A stretch of DNA of 64,000 nt from NCBI GenBank assembly GCA_001661515.1, contig LUVW01000004.1, positions 660,514 to 724,513 on the forward strand. The letters run 5' to 3'. This stretch comes from Capniomyces stellatus. Taxonomy: Eukaryota; Kickxellomycota; Harpellomycetes; Harpellales; Legeriomycetaceae. The first letter of the stretch is position 1. Every line of letters starts with the position of its first letter. The notes beneath the pieces are model-generated. The model saw only the letters and a program-made list of their open reading frames with translations. It made no database searches and was not told where the DNA came from. The position numbers were made by a program, and so were the translations under genes. Positions 11,190-21,387 of this stretch are shown piece after piece.

Positions 11190-11385
11190 ACATGTTTTTT
11201 TTAAAGTTACCAGTTATAACTGCAGGTGGACACAGATAAATACCTTGCTACCCAAAATCTTGCTATACAATAATAGCGATATTAATTAACTGATACTTTC
11301 TAGTTTCAGTAATAGGTTTTACATGTTAATGTCAGGAATAAGGCTGTTGTAAGCGTCATCGAGCCTGAGCGTTCAGGTTATTTTT
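11190..11385 (-). mobile_element. Diverged retroelement 3' end
   Basis: About 190 bases resemble 13905-14210 (for example TCATCGAGCCTGAGCG against TCATCGAGACTGAGCG, and GTCAGGAATAAGGCTG against GTCAGGAGTGAGACTG). A T run at the low-coordinate edge fits an A-rich tail of a minus-strand LINE. It is a separate, older insertion just downstream of the protease gene. Confidence 0.55.
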
Positions 11386-11536
11386 TTCTTTCTTGCTTTA
11401 TTTAATTCCAATTATTAATAATAAGATAAAACTGTAAAATCATTACATCAAGGCGCTAAATCCTTCACCTCGGCACACACCATCTCCAAGTATGTGAAAT
11501 GCACTGTAAAACTAAATAATAAAAATGAAACCTCGA

Positions 11537-13225
11537 CTACCTAGACTTTGTTGCCTTTTTGAGGTAATATTTCCTAATTTTACCATCAAATTTTTTAAGC
11601 AGTCTTTCCGAAGAGCCATGTTTACGCGAGACAAGTTGCTTCAAATTTATTTCATTGAAAGCAACTTTTGTCTCTTCTAATATTTGAATACGGTGTTGTT
11701 CAAATATATTTTCAAGCTTCTTTAAAAATATAGAACTAGGCAGTTTAATCAAAATTCCCTGCAAACAGTCTACGTAATCTGACTCAATAACATCCATGTC
11801 TTTCCACAGCTTCTTTACGTCTGCCTTTAATTTCTTGTTTACAGGAGCATATCTTCTCCTCAATTCATCTTTTTTAAAATTTTCGATCATATCAACCAAC
11901 TTTGTCTTTGAGCATCCTTTACATTTGTGGTCTGGTAAATTTGGAACAACTAAACCAGCATCCATATTTCTTAGTACCCTCTTCAAAATCACATCAACGC
12001 CCTCTCTTTTGTCTTTGTCCTTCTTTACGTCATTTTTGACCATTGCCTTCGCCTTAATCTCAAGTTTTATAATCTCTTTAATTAAATTGCTTTCATAATA
12101 ATTTAAATCTGAAGTTAACATGTTGTCAACACTTTCCTTTATATATAATTTTGCGGCTTCCAAGAACCCTGCTGCTGCCTGCTCGGCAAGACCCTCGGTA
12201 AACGCTTCTGCTGTCACAGTCTGACGAATATTCTCATACTCCTCATTTATTCTTATGGTTTTGAAATCCTTGTCCTTCTTCCACGAGTCATACTCTTCTG
12301 GGTCTGTAAGAACGTCTTTTGGTTCAAGTTTTGTTACTTTCAGAATCCAGTCCATGTGATCTTTTGCCCTTGTTTCTATGGAAACACGAGTACTTTCTGT
12401 TATATTACCCAAACCTGCGTTTTTAAACTCATCAGTGATGCTTAGCTCGCGTCCAAACGAAACTAACCCAACTATTGCATTTTCGTATTCAGGCAAGTAC
12501 AGAGGCCCTCCCGAATCCCCGCAAGCTGGTGCTTCATTCCCCTTATTGTAGTAAAACAACGCACTGTGGGGTATGTGTCTCTCAACTGTAAAGTACTTGA
12601 AAACATCGCCTCTACTGATAAGACTCACATCCAACGCCTTCAATAGATTTCCTGCAACAGTTTCTTCATCCTTAGATGTATCCCCCCACCCAGCAACTTT
12701 GACTTTGTATGAGGAATCAACTTCATGGTTGTAGATCTTGGCACACTTTATTCCAAGATTATGGAATTCCACATCATTGACTCGTATCAGCGCAATATCA
12801 TATCCATACGACGTATAACGGTAATTGGGATGCACTACTACTTCACTCGCTTTAAACTTTTTTGCTCCTCTCGCAAAACTGAGTTTTGAATTGGCCGATA
12901 TCTCAATTTTTAAATTATCCATATCTTTCAGATAATCTTCAACACAATGCGCAGCCGTAAGAATATAATTCTTTGAAATTATTGATCCACCACATTGGTT
13001 TATAGCAGGTTCTTCACTGCCTTTTATTGCGTCGTGCAGAGAAACAATGTACGGCACCTCTTCTAACTCGATATCATCACCTCCTATGATCCTCTTGCTT
13101 AAGCTTTGTCTTTCTCCAGAGCTACTTCCTTGGCTCACCGTATCCGACCCCAGATCCGAAATCCAGGATCCTGACACTGGTGCCAATAAGAAATTGACTA
13201 GAATACCAACCGTGCTGACCTTCAT
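11537..13225 (-). CDS. Secreted S1-family serine protease with long C-terminal extension (copy 1)
   Basis: 562-residue single-exon protein, ATG at 13225. Residues 1-19 form a signal peptide. A dibasic site before RIIGG (45-49) marks the activation cleavage of a zymogen. The chymotrypsin-fold triad is complete: His93 in TAAHC, Asp143 in YDIALI, Ser238 in GDSGGP. The segment before the active serine reads EAPACGDSGG, one residue shorter than in trypsin and without the usual Asp189, so trypsin-like specificity is doubtful. The protease domain ends near residue 300. The remaining 260 residues are charged and helical, with a CKGC motif, and match nothing I know. Probably an extracellular digestive or host-interaction enzyme (inference). 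An identical copy lies at 15394-17082. Confidence 0.88.
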   Translation of the reverse strand: MKVSTVGILVNFLLAPVSGSWISDLGSDTVSQGSSSGERQSLSKRIIGGDDIELEEVPYIVSLHDAIKGSEEPAINQCGGSIISKNYILTAAHCVEDYLKDMDNLKIEISANSKLSFARGAKKFKASEVVVHPNYRYTSYGYDIALIRVNDVEFHNLGIKCAKIYNHEVDSSYKVKVAGWGDTSKDEETVAGNLLKALDVSLISRGDVFKYFTVERHIPHSALFYYNKGNEAPACGDSGGPLYLPEYENAIVGLVSFGRELSITDEFKNAGLGNITESTRVSIETRAKDHMDWILKVTKLEPKDVLTDPEEYDSWKKDKDFKTIRINEEYENIRQTVTAEAFTEGLAEQAAAGFLEAAKLYIKESVDNMLTSDLNYYESNLIKEIIKLEIKAKAMVKNDVKKDKDKREGVDVILKRVLRNMDAGLVVPNLPDHKCKGCSKTKLVDMIENFKKDELRRRYAPVNKKLKADVKKLWKDMDVIESDYVDCLQGILIKLPSSIFLKKLENIFEQHRIQILEETKVAFNEINLKQLVSRKHGSSERLLKKFDGKIRKYYLKKATKSR

Positions 13226-13904
13226 GGCAGATAATATTGGTTCGCTGTTTGCTGATATTACTACTTGAAATTGATTTAGAATTTAGGAAATAAAAACAGT
13301 GGTTTCCACTCGGTATTTATACAAATATACCATGTACCAAAATTACAAGAATCAGACCCAACTCGACTCTCATTTTTAATTATACAAAACAAACTCTATA
13401 CGCTATACTCTATACTCTATACTCTATACTCTATACTCTATACTCTATACTCTTGTCTTTGTCTTTTCTACAATATAAATATACCTTTCATCTAATACCT
13501 ACTATCGTGGTTTATAAACGTCGTGTCTTTCTAGAATACTTGGCCATCTCGATTTTAATGCTACATACTGCTGTAGGGTTACTGGTTGGGGAGAAATAGT
13601 ATCGTCAGGTGTGATATATACCTGTTTTCCTTCTTCCAGAATTCTACTATTTTCCTAGTACTTAATTTAAAATTTAGTCGTTCAACTTACCAATAGTTGG
13701 TGGTTTGAACATTGTTATGTTTTTTTTGTGTTTAGCTGTGGTTTTCTGTATTTCTATCTGTTTTATGTTGGGTTGAACTGTTTTATGTTGAATCAGCCTT
13801 ATTTCCACGATTTCCTAATATTTCTAAACAACACTTTAACACTATGAAATCGGCTTGATTGTAAATGGTATAGTTTATAATGATTTACTTTCAGTACTAT
13901 ACAC
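13226..13904. promoter_or_regulatory. Upstream region of protease copy 1
   Basis: About 680 bases of AT-rich sequence upstream of the protease start. It contains the 7-bp microsatellite and short repeated TTTTATGTTG words. Presumably the promoter lies here. No specific factor site is claimed. The identical copy is at 17083-17761. Confidence 0.4.
13394..13454. repeat. 7-bp microsatellite (CTATACT)n, copy 1
   Basis: About seven tandem copies of CTATACT about 170 bp upstream of the protease start. The same array occurs at 17251-17311 in unit 2 with the same visible repeat number. Confidence 0.9.
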
Positions 13905-14843
13905 TTTTTTTATTGACAGAATTGACAAAATCTTTTTAAAGTTGTGATAACAGCTGCAGGCTGGCACAAGTACATGTTTCCGCACCCAACATTTTGCCCC
14001 ATAATAACTGCAATGTTAATATGTTCAAAAGTATGATTAATCATTATCCTATTATCTCTCCTCCCACTACAGATAAACATTTCTTGATGACTTTGGATCA
14101 TAGGGATCGTTTATTTACCAACATTTTCCAGTTTTAGCAATCAGGTTGTACGTATTAAAGTCAGGAGTGAGACTGCTGAAAGCTTCATCGAGACTGAGCG
14201 GTCATATTCTTTCTTTTGGTTAGAAGATGCCTTGATCTTTAGTTCTCCCCCGAGAAGCTTATCTACCAGTTTATTACGAGTTGAGTTGGGCGTAAGATCA
14301 AATTCCGGTGAACTCTGATACGTGTTGTCAGGAATAAATTACTTGAGGGTAATTTCTCTAGCATCTTCCCATTTGTTACAATCAATTAGGATGTGCTCTA
14401 TTGTTTCTGGGTGTCTTCTGTGACACATTGGGCAGTATTCTTTGTACTTGGTGTTTATGAACTTGCTGTTTGCTAGTCTCTCTGAGGGCCAAAAGCCTCC
14501 CATTCTTATTTTTCCTATTTCTTTGACTCCTCTACTGTGCTCAGGGTATACTATTTCTAGTCCTGTCCAATTCGATCCTTTGTCGATGTCGTGATCTAGT
14601 ATCCATTTTGTAATTTCAGACACGTCGTTCTTTTTTCGTTCTCTTTACTAGTGCCTCTGCTGCTCCTCCTGCCTTGTCCAACTCACTGTATTTCTTTAAA
14701 CATCTGATGCAGCCGCTTACCCATGTGTTGCATCTGTTTTTGAATGGTTTGTCTATTAGATCCTTGATCTAGGTTCTATTGCCTCCCCATTTGAAGTGGG
14801 CTCTTTCTCTAGCTGAAGTTATCCTGCTGTTTGCTGATGGGAT
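13905..14843 (-). mobile_element. Chimeric non-LTR retrotransposon remnant at the duplication joint
   Basis: The minus strand of 14339-14623 encodes the C-terminal zinc-finger end of a LINE ORF (CPMCHRRHPETIEHILIDC, a CCHC pattern). After an in-frame TAA, coding-like sequence continues (NTYQSSPEFDLTPNSTRNK...) to about 14150. From 14339 to 14637 the sequence matches element b (18196-18494), including the frame-shifting extra C at 14637. From position 14734 on it matches element a (10877-10985), including the C in CATCTG. The joint therefore lies in the 96 identical bases 14638-14733. Confidence 0.85.
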
Positions 14844-15046
14844 CAAACCTTTCTATCCTCCCCATTTATAATTTCCCTATTCTTTTTTATTTATTTTTGT
14901 TTCTCCAGAGCAACTTGCTATCCTTAAGCTCTTACTATCTTTTAGCTCTTTCTTTAATCAAAACATGACACACTTATTCGATTAAGCTCAGTAGTCAAAG
15001 TCTAATACTCGGCACTTTTTATTTATTTTATTTTGACTAAACAGAT

Positions 15047-15242
15047 ACATGTTTTTTTTAAAGTTACCAGTTATAACTGCAGGTGGACACAGATAAATAC
15101 CTTGCTACCCAAAATCTTGCTATACAATAATAGCGATATTAATTAACTGATACTTTCTAGTTTCAGTAATAGGTTTTACATGTTAATGTCAGGAATAAGG
15201 CTGTTGTAAGCGTCATCGAGCCTGAGCGTTCAGGTTATTTTT
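15047..15242 (-). mobile_element. Diverged retroelement 3' end, copy in unit 2
   Basis: Exact counterpart of 11190-11385, shifted by 3,857 bases. It lies downstream of the second protease gene. Confidence 0.55.
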
Positions 15243-15393
15243 TTCTTTCTTGCTTTATTTAATTCCAATTATTAATAATAAGATAAAACTGTAAAATCAT
15301 TACATCAAGGCGCTAAATCCTTCACCTCGGCACACACCATCTCCAAGTATGTGAAATGCACTGTAAAACTAAATAATAAAAATGAAACCTCGA

Positions 15394-17082
15394 CTACCTA
15401 GACTTTGTTGCCTTTTTGAGGTAATATTTCCTAATTTTACCATCAAATTTTTTAAGCAGTCTTTCCGAAGAGCCATGTTTACGCGAGACAAGTTGCTTCA
15501 AATTTATTTCATTGAAAGCAACTTTTGTCTCTTCTAATATTTGAATACGGTGTTGTTCAAATATATTTTCAAGCTTCTTTAAAAATATAGAACTAGGCAG
15601 TTTAATCAAAATTCCCTGCAAACAGTCTACGTAATCTGACTCAATAACATCCATGTCTTTCCACAGCTTCTTTACGTCTGCCTTTAATTTCTTGTTTACA
15701 GGAGCATATCTTCTCCTCAATTCATCTTTTTTAAAATTTTCGATCATATCAACCAACTTTGTCTTTGAGCATCCTTTACATTTGTGGTCTGGTAAATTTG
15801 GAACAACTAAACCAGCATCCATATTTCTTAGTACCCTCTTCAAAATCACATCAACGCCCTCTCTTTTGTCTTTGTCCTTCTTTACGTCATTTTTGACCAT
15901 TGCCTTCGCCTTAATCTCAAGTTTTATAATCTCTTTAATTAAATTGCTTTCATAATAATTTAAATCTGAAGTTAACATGTTGTCAACACTTTCCTTTATA
16001 TATAATTTTGCGGCTTCCAAGAACCCTGCTGCTGCCTGCTCGGCAAGACCCTCGGTAAACGCTTCTGCTGTCACAGTCTGACGAATATTCTCATACTCCT
16101 CATTTATTCTTATGGTTTTGAAATCCTTGTCCTTCTTCCACGAGTCATACTCTTCTGGGTCTGTAAGAACGTCTTTTGGTTCAAGTTTTGTTACTTTCAG
16201 AATCCAGTCCATGTGATCTTTTGCCCTTGTTTCTATGGAAACACGAGTACTTTCTGTTATATTACCCAAACCTGCGTTTTTAAACTCATCAGTGATGCTT
16301 AGCTCGCGTCCAAACGAAACTAACCCAACTATTGCATTTTCGTATTCAGGCAAGTACAGAGGCCCTCCCGAATCCCCGCAAGCTGGTGCTTCATTCCCCT
16401 TATTGTAGTAAAACAACGCACTGTGGGGTATGTGTCTCTCAACTGTAAAGTACTTGAAAACATCGCCTCTACTGATAAGACTCACATCCAACGCCTTCAA
16501 TAGATTTCCTGCAACAGTTTCTTCATCCTTAGATGTATCCCCCCACCCAGCAACTTTGACTTTGTATGAGGAATCAACTTCATGGTTGTAGATCTTGGCA
16601 CACTTTATTCCAAGATTATGGAATTCCACATCATTGACTCGTATCAGCGCAATATCATATCCATACGACGTATAACGGTAATTGGGATGCACTACTACTT
16701 CACTCGCTTTAAACTTTTTTGCTCCTCTCGCAAAACTGAGTTTTGAATTGGCCGATATCTCAATTTTTAAATTATCCATATCTTTCAGATAATCTTCAAC
16801 ACAATGCGCAGCCGTAAGAATATAATTCTTTGAAATTATTGATCCACCACATTGGTTTATAGCAGGTTCTTCACTGCCTTTTATTGCGTCGTGCAGAGAA
16901 ACAATGTACGGCACCTCTTCTAACTCGATATCATCACCTCCTATGATCCTCTTGCTTAAGCTTTGTCTTTCTCCAGAGCTACTTCCTTGGCTCACCGTAT
17001 CCGACCCCAGATCCGAAATCCAGGATCCTGACACTGGTGCCAATAAGAAATTGACTAGAATACCAACCGTGCTGACCTTCAT
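15394..17082 (-). CDS. Secreted S1-family serine protease with long C-terminal extension (copy 2)
   Basis: Encodes the same 562 residues as 11537-13225: signal peptide, RIIGG activation site, His93/Asp143/Ser238 triad and the unclassified 260-residue C-terminal extension. No amino-acid difference is present, so the duplication is very recent, maintained by conversion, or an assembly effect. The upstream region, including the microsatellite, is duplicated too, so both copies should be expressed alike if both are real. Confidence 0.85.
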   Translation of the reverse strand: MKVSTVGILVNFLLAPVSGSWISDLGSDTVSQGSSSGERQSLSKRIIGGDDIELEEVPYIVSLHDAIKGSEEPAINQCGGSIISKNYILTAAHCVEDYLKDMDNLKIEISANSKLSFARGAKKFKASEVVVHPNYRYTSYGYDIALIRVNDVEFHNLGIKCAKIYNHEVDSSYKVKVAGWGDTSKDEETVAGNLLKALDVSLISRGDVFKYFTVERHIPHSALFYYNKGNEAPACGDSGGPLYLPEYENAIVGLVSFGRELSITDEFKNAGLGNITESTRVSIETRAKDHMDWILKVTKLEPKDVLTDPEEYDSWKKDKDFKTIRINEEYENIRQTVTAEAFTEGLAEQAAAGFLEAAKLYIKESVDNMLTSDLNYYESNLIKEIIKLEIKAKAMVKNDVKKDKDKREGVDVILKRVLRNMDAGLVVPNLPDHKCKGCSKTKLVDMIENFKKDELRRRYAPVNKKLKADVKKLWKDMDVIESDYVDCLQGILIKLPSSIFLKKLENIFEQHRIQILEETKVAFNEINLKQLVSRKHGSSERLLKKFDGKIRKYYLKKATKSR

Positions 17083-17756
17083 GGCAGATAATATTGGTTC
17101 GCTGTTTGCTGATATTACTACTTGAAATTGATTTAGAATTTAGGAAATAAAAACAGTGGTTTCCACTCGGTATTTATACAAATATACCATGTACCAAAAT
17201 TACAAGAATCAGACCCAACTCGACTCTCATTTTTAATTATACAAAACAAACTCTATACGCTATACTCTATACTCTATACTCTATACTCTATACTCTATAC
17301 TCTATACTCTTGTCTTTGTCTTTTCTACAATATAAATATACCTTTCATCTAATACCTACTATCGTGGTTTATAAACGTCGTGTCTTTCTAGAATACTTGG
17401 CCATCTCGATTTTAATGCTACATACTGCTGTAGGGTTACTGGTTGGGGAGAAATAGTATCGTCAGGTGTGATATATACCTGTTTTCCTTCTTCCAGAATT
17501 CTACTATTTTCCTAGTACTTAATTTAAAATTTAGTCGTTCAACTTACCAATAGTTGGTGGTTTGAACATTGTTATGTTTTTTTTGTGTTTAGCTGTGGTT
17601 TTCTGTATTTCTATCTGTTTTATGTTGGGTTGAACTGTTTTATGTTGAATCAGCCTTATTTCCACGATTTCCTAATATTTCTAAACAACACTTTAACACT
17701 ATGAAATCGGCTTGATTGTAAATGGTATAGTTTATAATGATTTACTTTCAGTACTA
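17083..17756. promoter_or_regulatory. Upstream region of protease copy 2
   Basis: Same sequence as 13226-13899, with the CTATACT microsatellite at 17251-17311. No separate gene is seen. Confidence 0.4.
17251..17311. repeat. 7-bp microsatellite (CTATACT)n, copy 2
   Basis: Counterpart of 13394-13454 at exactly +3,857. Confidence 0.9.
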
Positions 17757-19369
17757 TACACTTTTTTTATTGACAGAATTGACAAAATCTTTTTAAAGTT
17801 GTGATAACAGCTGCAGGCTGGCACAAGTACATGTTTCCGCACCCAACATTTTGCCCCATAATAACTGCAATGTTAATATGTTCAAAAGTATGATTAATCA
17901 TTATCCTATTATCTCTCCTCCCACTACAGATAAACATTTCTTGATGACTTTGGATCATAGGGATCGTTTATTTACCAACATTTTCCAGTTTTAGCAATCA
18001 GGTTGTACGTATTAAAGTCAGGAGTGAGACTGCTGAAAGCTTCATCGAGACTGAGCGGTCATATTCTTTCTTTTGGTTAGAAGATGCCTTGATCTTTAGT
18101 TCTCCCCCGAGAAGCTTATCTACCAGTTTATTACGAGTTGAGTTGGGCGTAAGATCAAATTCCGGTGAACTCTGATACGTGTTGTCAGGAATAAATTACT
18201 TGAGGGTAATTTCTCTAGCATCTTCCCATTTGTTACAATCAATTAGGATGTGCTCTATTGTTTCTGGGTGTCTTCTGTGACACATTGGGCAGTATTCTTT
18301 GTACTTGGTGTTTATGAACTTGCTGTTTGCTAGTCTCTCTGAGGGCCAAAAGCCTCCCATTCTTATTTTTCCTATTTCTTTGACTCCTCTACTGTGCTCA
18401 GGGTATACTATTTCTAGTCCTGTCCAATTCGATCCTTTGTCGATGTCGTGATCTAGTATCCATTTTGTAATTTCAGACACGTCGTTCTTTTTTCGTTCTC
18501 TTTACTAGTGCCTCTGCTGCTCCTCCTGCCTTGTCCAACTCACTGTATTTCTTTAAACATCTGATGCAGCCGCTTACCCATGTGTTGCATGTGTTTTTGA
18601 ATGGTTTGTCTATTAGATCTTTGATCCAAGTTCTGTTACTTACTCGTTTGAAGTGGGCTCTTTCTCTTGCTGGAGTTATCCTGCTGTTTACTGATGGGAT
18701 TTTTAGTTCCTGTCTCAGTCTGACCATGGATGTGATTTTACCTGCATTCATGATTTGTCTTGTTGCTTTGTCGATTACGCTTTGTAATGGCTTGCATCTT
18801 GCTTCGCTCATTCCAAATAGCTCGCCTCCATAGCATGCTATTGGGATGAGTACTGATCTGACTAGTATTGTTCTTAGTGCCACAGGGGTATTTCTGCCTG
18901 CTGAGGAAGAAGCTGGACGTGATTACACTTTCCCTGGTGTTGGCTACGTTGTTCTTTATTGTTCCTTTGCATGTCCAGTCGGAGTTGAACATTATTTTCA
19001 GGTACTTGTACTCGTCTGATATGGGGACGGTTTATCCTTTGATTTTAAACTCAAAGTTTTGGGCTGTTAGTACCTTAATTACCCCCACATTTGGAGGCAT
19101 TGAGGGTTATTTCACATTTTTCTGTCCACTTTGAGACCTTTTCTAGTGCGTCTTGAATTCCATTTGGTGTTTCGGAGATAATTACTGTATCGTCTGCGAA
19201 TAAAAGCCCTGGAATATTTTTATTTATTCTTGGTACATTTACTCCTTTTATTCCTTTTAACAGGTCGTTTATGAATATGTCAAACAGTATGGGTGATGCT
19301 GGGCAGCCCTATCTTACCCCGCAGTCGTAATCAACTGTTTTAGATACTTTGGATCCGACTCTAACGCAT
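17757..19369 (-). pseudogene. Degenerate non-LTR retrotransposon (element b), reverse transcriptase remnant
   Basis: Longest retroelement copy here. On the minus strand from 19369 down, the RT palm reads GCPASPILFDIFINDLL then GLLFADDTVI (the YADD-box position), EYKYLKIMF, an RT-thumb-like region (LIRSVLIPIACYGGELFGM type, 18473-18883), and the CPMCHRR...H...C zinc finger (18196-18480). The ORF is dead: a TAG replaces the expected Gln in GVRQGCP (near 19315), and there are at least two frameshifts between 19135 and 18880, the extra C at 18494, and a TAA after EITLK. It is cut at 19369, where the duplicated block begins, so the 5' part of the element (N-terminal RT and endonuclease) is missing. 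Confidence 0.88.
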
Positions 19370-19502
19370 ATTTTTTGAAGCGATTCATAATTGATACAAA
19401 GATTACAACTTGGATCGTTGAACTTGCAATTTATCTCGTAGCTTTCCAGTAACAACTTTTTATTTATTTTTTATTGAAATAGTAACATCTTTTTAAACTC
19501 CG

Positions 19503-19727
19503 ATGTTTTCTTTGGTGAACAGATGGTTGTTTTCCCCAGGAATTCGCCCAAAAAAACAATCGGTGTCAGCTTCATTAGAATTGACCCATATACCTTACTT
19601 TCGACATACACTTACCGAGTCATTGAATAATAATAAAATATTCACACTCCATTTTGATAAAGGTTACTGGTGGTTTTATGCATTTATTGGTAACAAAATC
19701 ACCAGCACATCAAAAGATGCATGGTAA
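19503..19727 (+). CDS. Short ORF, 74 aa, unknown (copy 2)
   Basis: Identical to the ORF at 8231-8455. Coding status is equally uncertain. Confidence 0.25.
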   Translation: MFSLVNRWLFSPGIRPKKQSVSASLELTHIPYFRHTLTESLNNNKIFTLHFDKGYWWFYAFIGNKITSTSKDAW

Positions 19728-19793
19728 ATAAAAATTAAAAAAGTAAACATCGACTAGGCTATTGTTTCCGTAAAAAAAAAAAAAAACTGAAGG

Positions 19794-20216
19794 TTATGAT
19801 CTTTTGAGATTGAATCTAATGATGGCCGAAATACCAAGTGTTGCAACCACGCCTACCCACAACCATACGAATGTACGCTTGTCACGTTTGAACTGCATGT
19901 ATCCTTCGCTATAGTCACCTTTGGCGAGCTTTTCGTGCAGGTAGCCAGGGCTCCCTCTGACCTTGCTTTTGTACGTGACGTGACACACAATGGCTGCAAT
20001 AAAAGTGCCGACATATCCTGCCCATAAAATGATGAGCACCAGTTCTGGTATTTTTGTCTTACGTGTAGCAACATCTAAGATTGTTAGACCTACAACCCAT
20101 ACGTACAGCGCAATGAATACAATATACACAGTGCGTCGTCGTTTCACTGGTGTGACGACTGTCTGGTGTTCTATTGCTGTTTGTTGTAGGCCTGGGTACT
20201 GCTGATTGTCCGCCAT
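19794..20216 (-). CDS. Small three-helix membrane protein of unknown function (copy 2)
   Basis: Identical 140-residue protein to that of 8522-8944: three membrane segments, SPGYLHEK and FKRDK loop motifs, basic C-terminus. Its neighbours differ: copy 1 faces its putative paralogue at 7358, while copy 2 lies between retroelement b and HMG-CoA reductase. If both copies are real, at least three family members lie in this window. Confidence 0.7.
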   Translation of the reverse strand: MADNQQYPGLQQTAIEHQTVVTPVKRRRTVYIVFIALYVWVVGLTILDVATRKTKIPELVLIILWAGYVGTFIAAIVCHVTYKSKVRGSPGYLHEKLAKGDYSEGYMQFKRDKRTFVWLWVGVVATLGISAIIRFNLKRS

Positions 20217-20485
20217 TGCTTATATAGTACAATATATATTAATTTATCAAGTAGGAGTATTTATAAAAAGTTGGTGTTGTGTGTGTTGTGTGTGTGATTT
20301 TTGTCGACTGGTGTTCTGCTCATCCTTTTATATTTATTTATTTGTACTGGAGTATCGCTTAATCATATCTTATTTTTTATCTTTTTTGATAGATGTGGTT
20401 TATAGTCTTTGTTCTACTACTGTACTTGCTGAGCGGGTAAATGGAATTCTAAAGGAAATCTTTTGTTAAATCGGCCAAGTTTTTT

Positions 20486-20486
20486 N
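20486..20486. other. Single N: scaffold join in copy 2
   Basis: The sequence CGGCCAAGTTTTTT appears on both sides of this N. This is what results when two contigs with an unrecognised 14-base overlap are butted together. The N is probably not a true gap. Confidence 0.85.
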
Positions 20487-20654
20487 CGGCCAAGTTTTTT
20501 TTAAGTCATTGTTTTGTGAATTTGCTAAATGTTGGTGATATTTGCTAATTACCTATCAATTTTTATAGAGTATAATCCTCAGCTGATCACGTTTTATTTG
20601 TTTTCAGTTGTAGAAAATGGAGATTTGGAGCTGTTTGGCTTGTCATTTCCAACT

Positions 20655-21387
20655 TGAAAGTCATTATAAAAGTTAATTAATCGTTGATTTGAACTTTCAA
20701 TTCTTTTTACTTTGAAATCAATGTTGGCTTTATGTGAAAAACTCATGAATCAACAAAACACCCTGAACAAACAGCCATGTTGGCCTTTCCCGTAATTTTA
20801 CCACGGAAAGATAGGTGTTGTTGTTGCTTATAAAATCAACGTCAACTTGTGCCAAACAATAATCGTACAAACCACGTTAATATATCGCCAATTTGACACA
20901 ACAATACCTTCTGACTCCATCAATAATAAGCAAGTAGCAAGAAGTTTGGAGTTGTGACGTTGTGACGTTGATTTTGCTTTTACCCAGCTTTATTGATTTT
21001 CCCTAATTATTCTTTGTGACACACTATACATTATCTTCAAAGACCTTCATTTTTCATTAACAAGCCTGACTCATTTGTACGCATCGAGCGCATTTGCTAG
21101 TTTACTACACATACAAAGTTGAACCGAATGATATTTATTTTTTTCGAATGATGTTTTTTTTTATCACTTCAACAAAAAATATGGTCAGATTTTTTGTTAA
21201 CTAATAGTTTACACTAAAAATACCTAGACAAGAACGTTTACCCAATCAACAAGGACTTGGGACTGGGATTCTCAGCTTATCTACTCCAATTGTATGACTG
21301 AAACGTTTTTTCAACAACCACCATCTCTTTTTTTTTATTTGATGTGCCAGTTTTAGCATTTTGTGAACTATTGGCAACTGAGTCAAC
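20655..21387. repeat. Duplicated block, right part, copy 2
   Basis: Counterpart of 9215-9949. The 168 bases between the N and this segment (20487-20654) are absent from copy 1. Confidence 0.85.

Larger units (their letters stand above)
10781..14637. repeat. Tandem duplication unit 1 (3,857 bp)
   Basis: Direct repeat with 14638-18494. Offsets of protease gene, microsatellite and retroelement pieces are all exactly 3,857. The two encoded 562-residue proteins are identical. The unit holds retroelement piece a, a retroelement 3' end, the protease gene with its upstream region, and the 3' half of retroelement b. Confidence 0.92.
14638..18494. repeat. Tandem duplication unit 2 (3,857 bp)
   Basis: Second copy of unit 10781-14637. 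It follows unit 1 directly and continues at its right end into the longer retroelement b. All sampled stretches are identical to unit 1. Confidence 0.92.
19370..20485. repeat. Duplicated block, left part, copy 2
   Basis: Matches 8098-9213. Here the block abuts the truncated retroelement b at an A/T6 microhomology and ends at an N (20486). Confidence 0.9.

Noticed and set aside
13394..13454. Microsatellite as a CRISPR-like or origin array
   Set aside because: A simple 7-bp repeat without spacers, in a eukaryotic promoter region.
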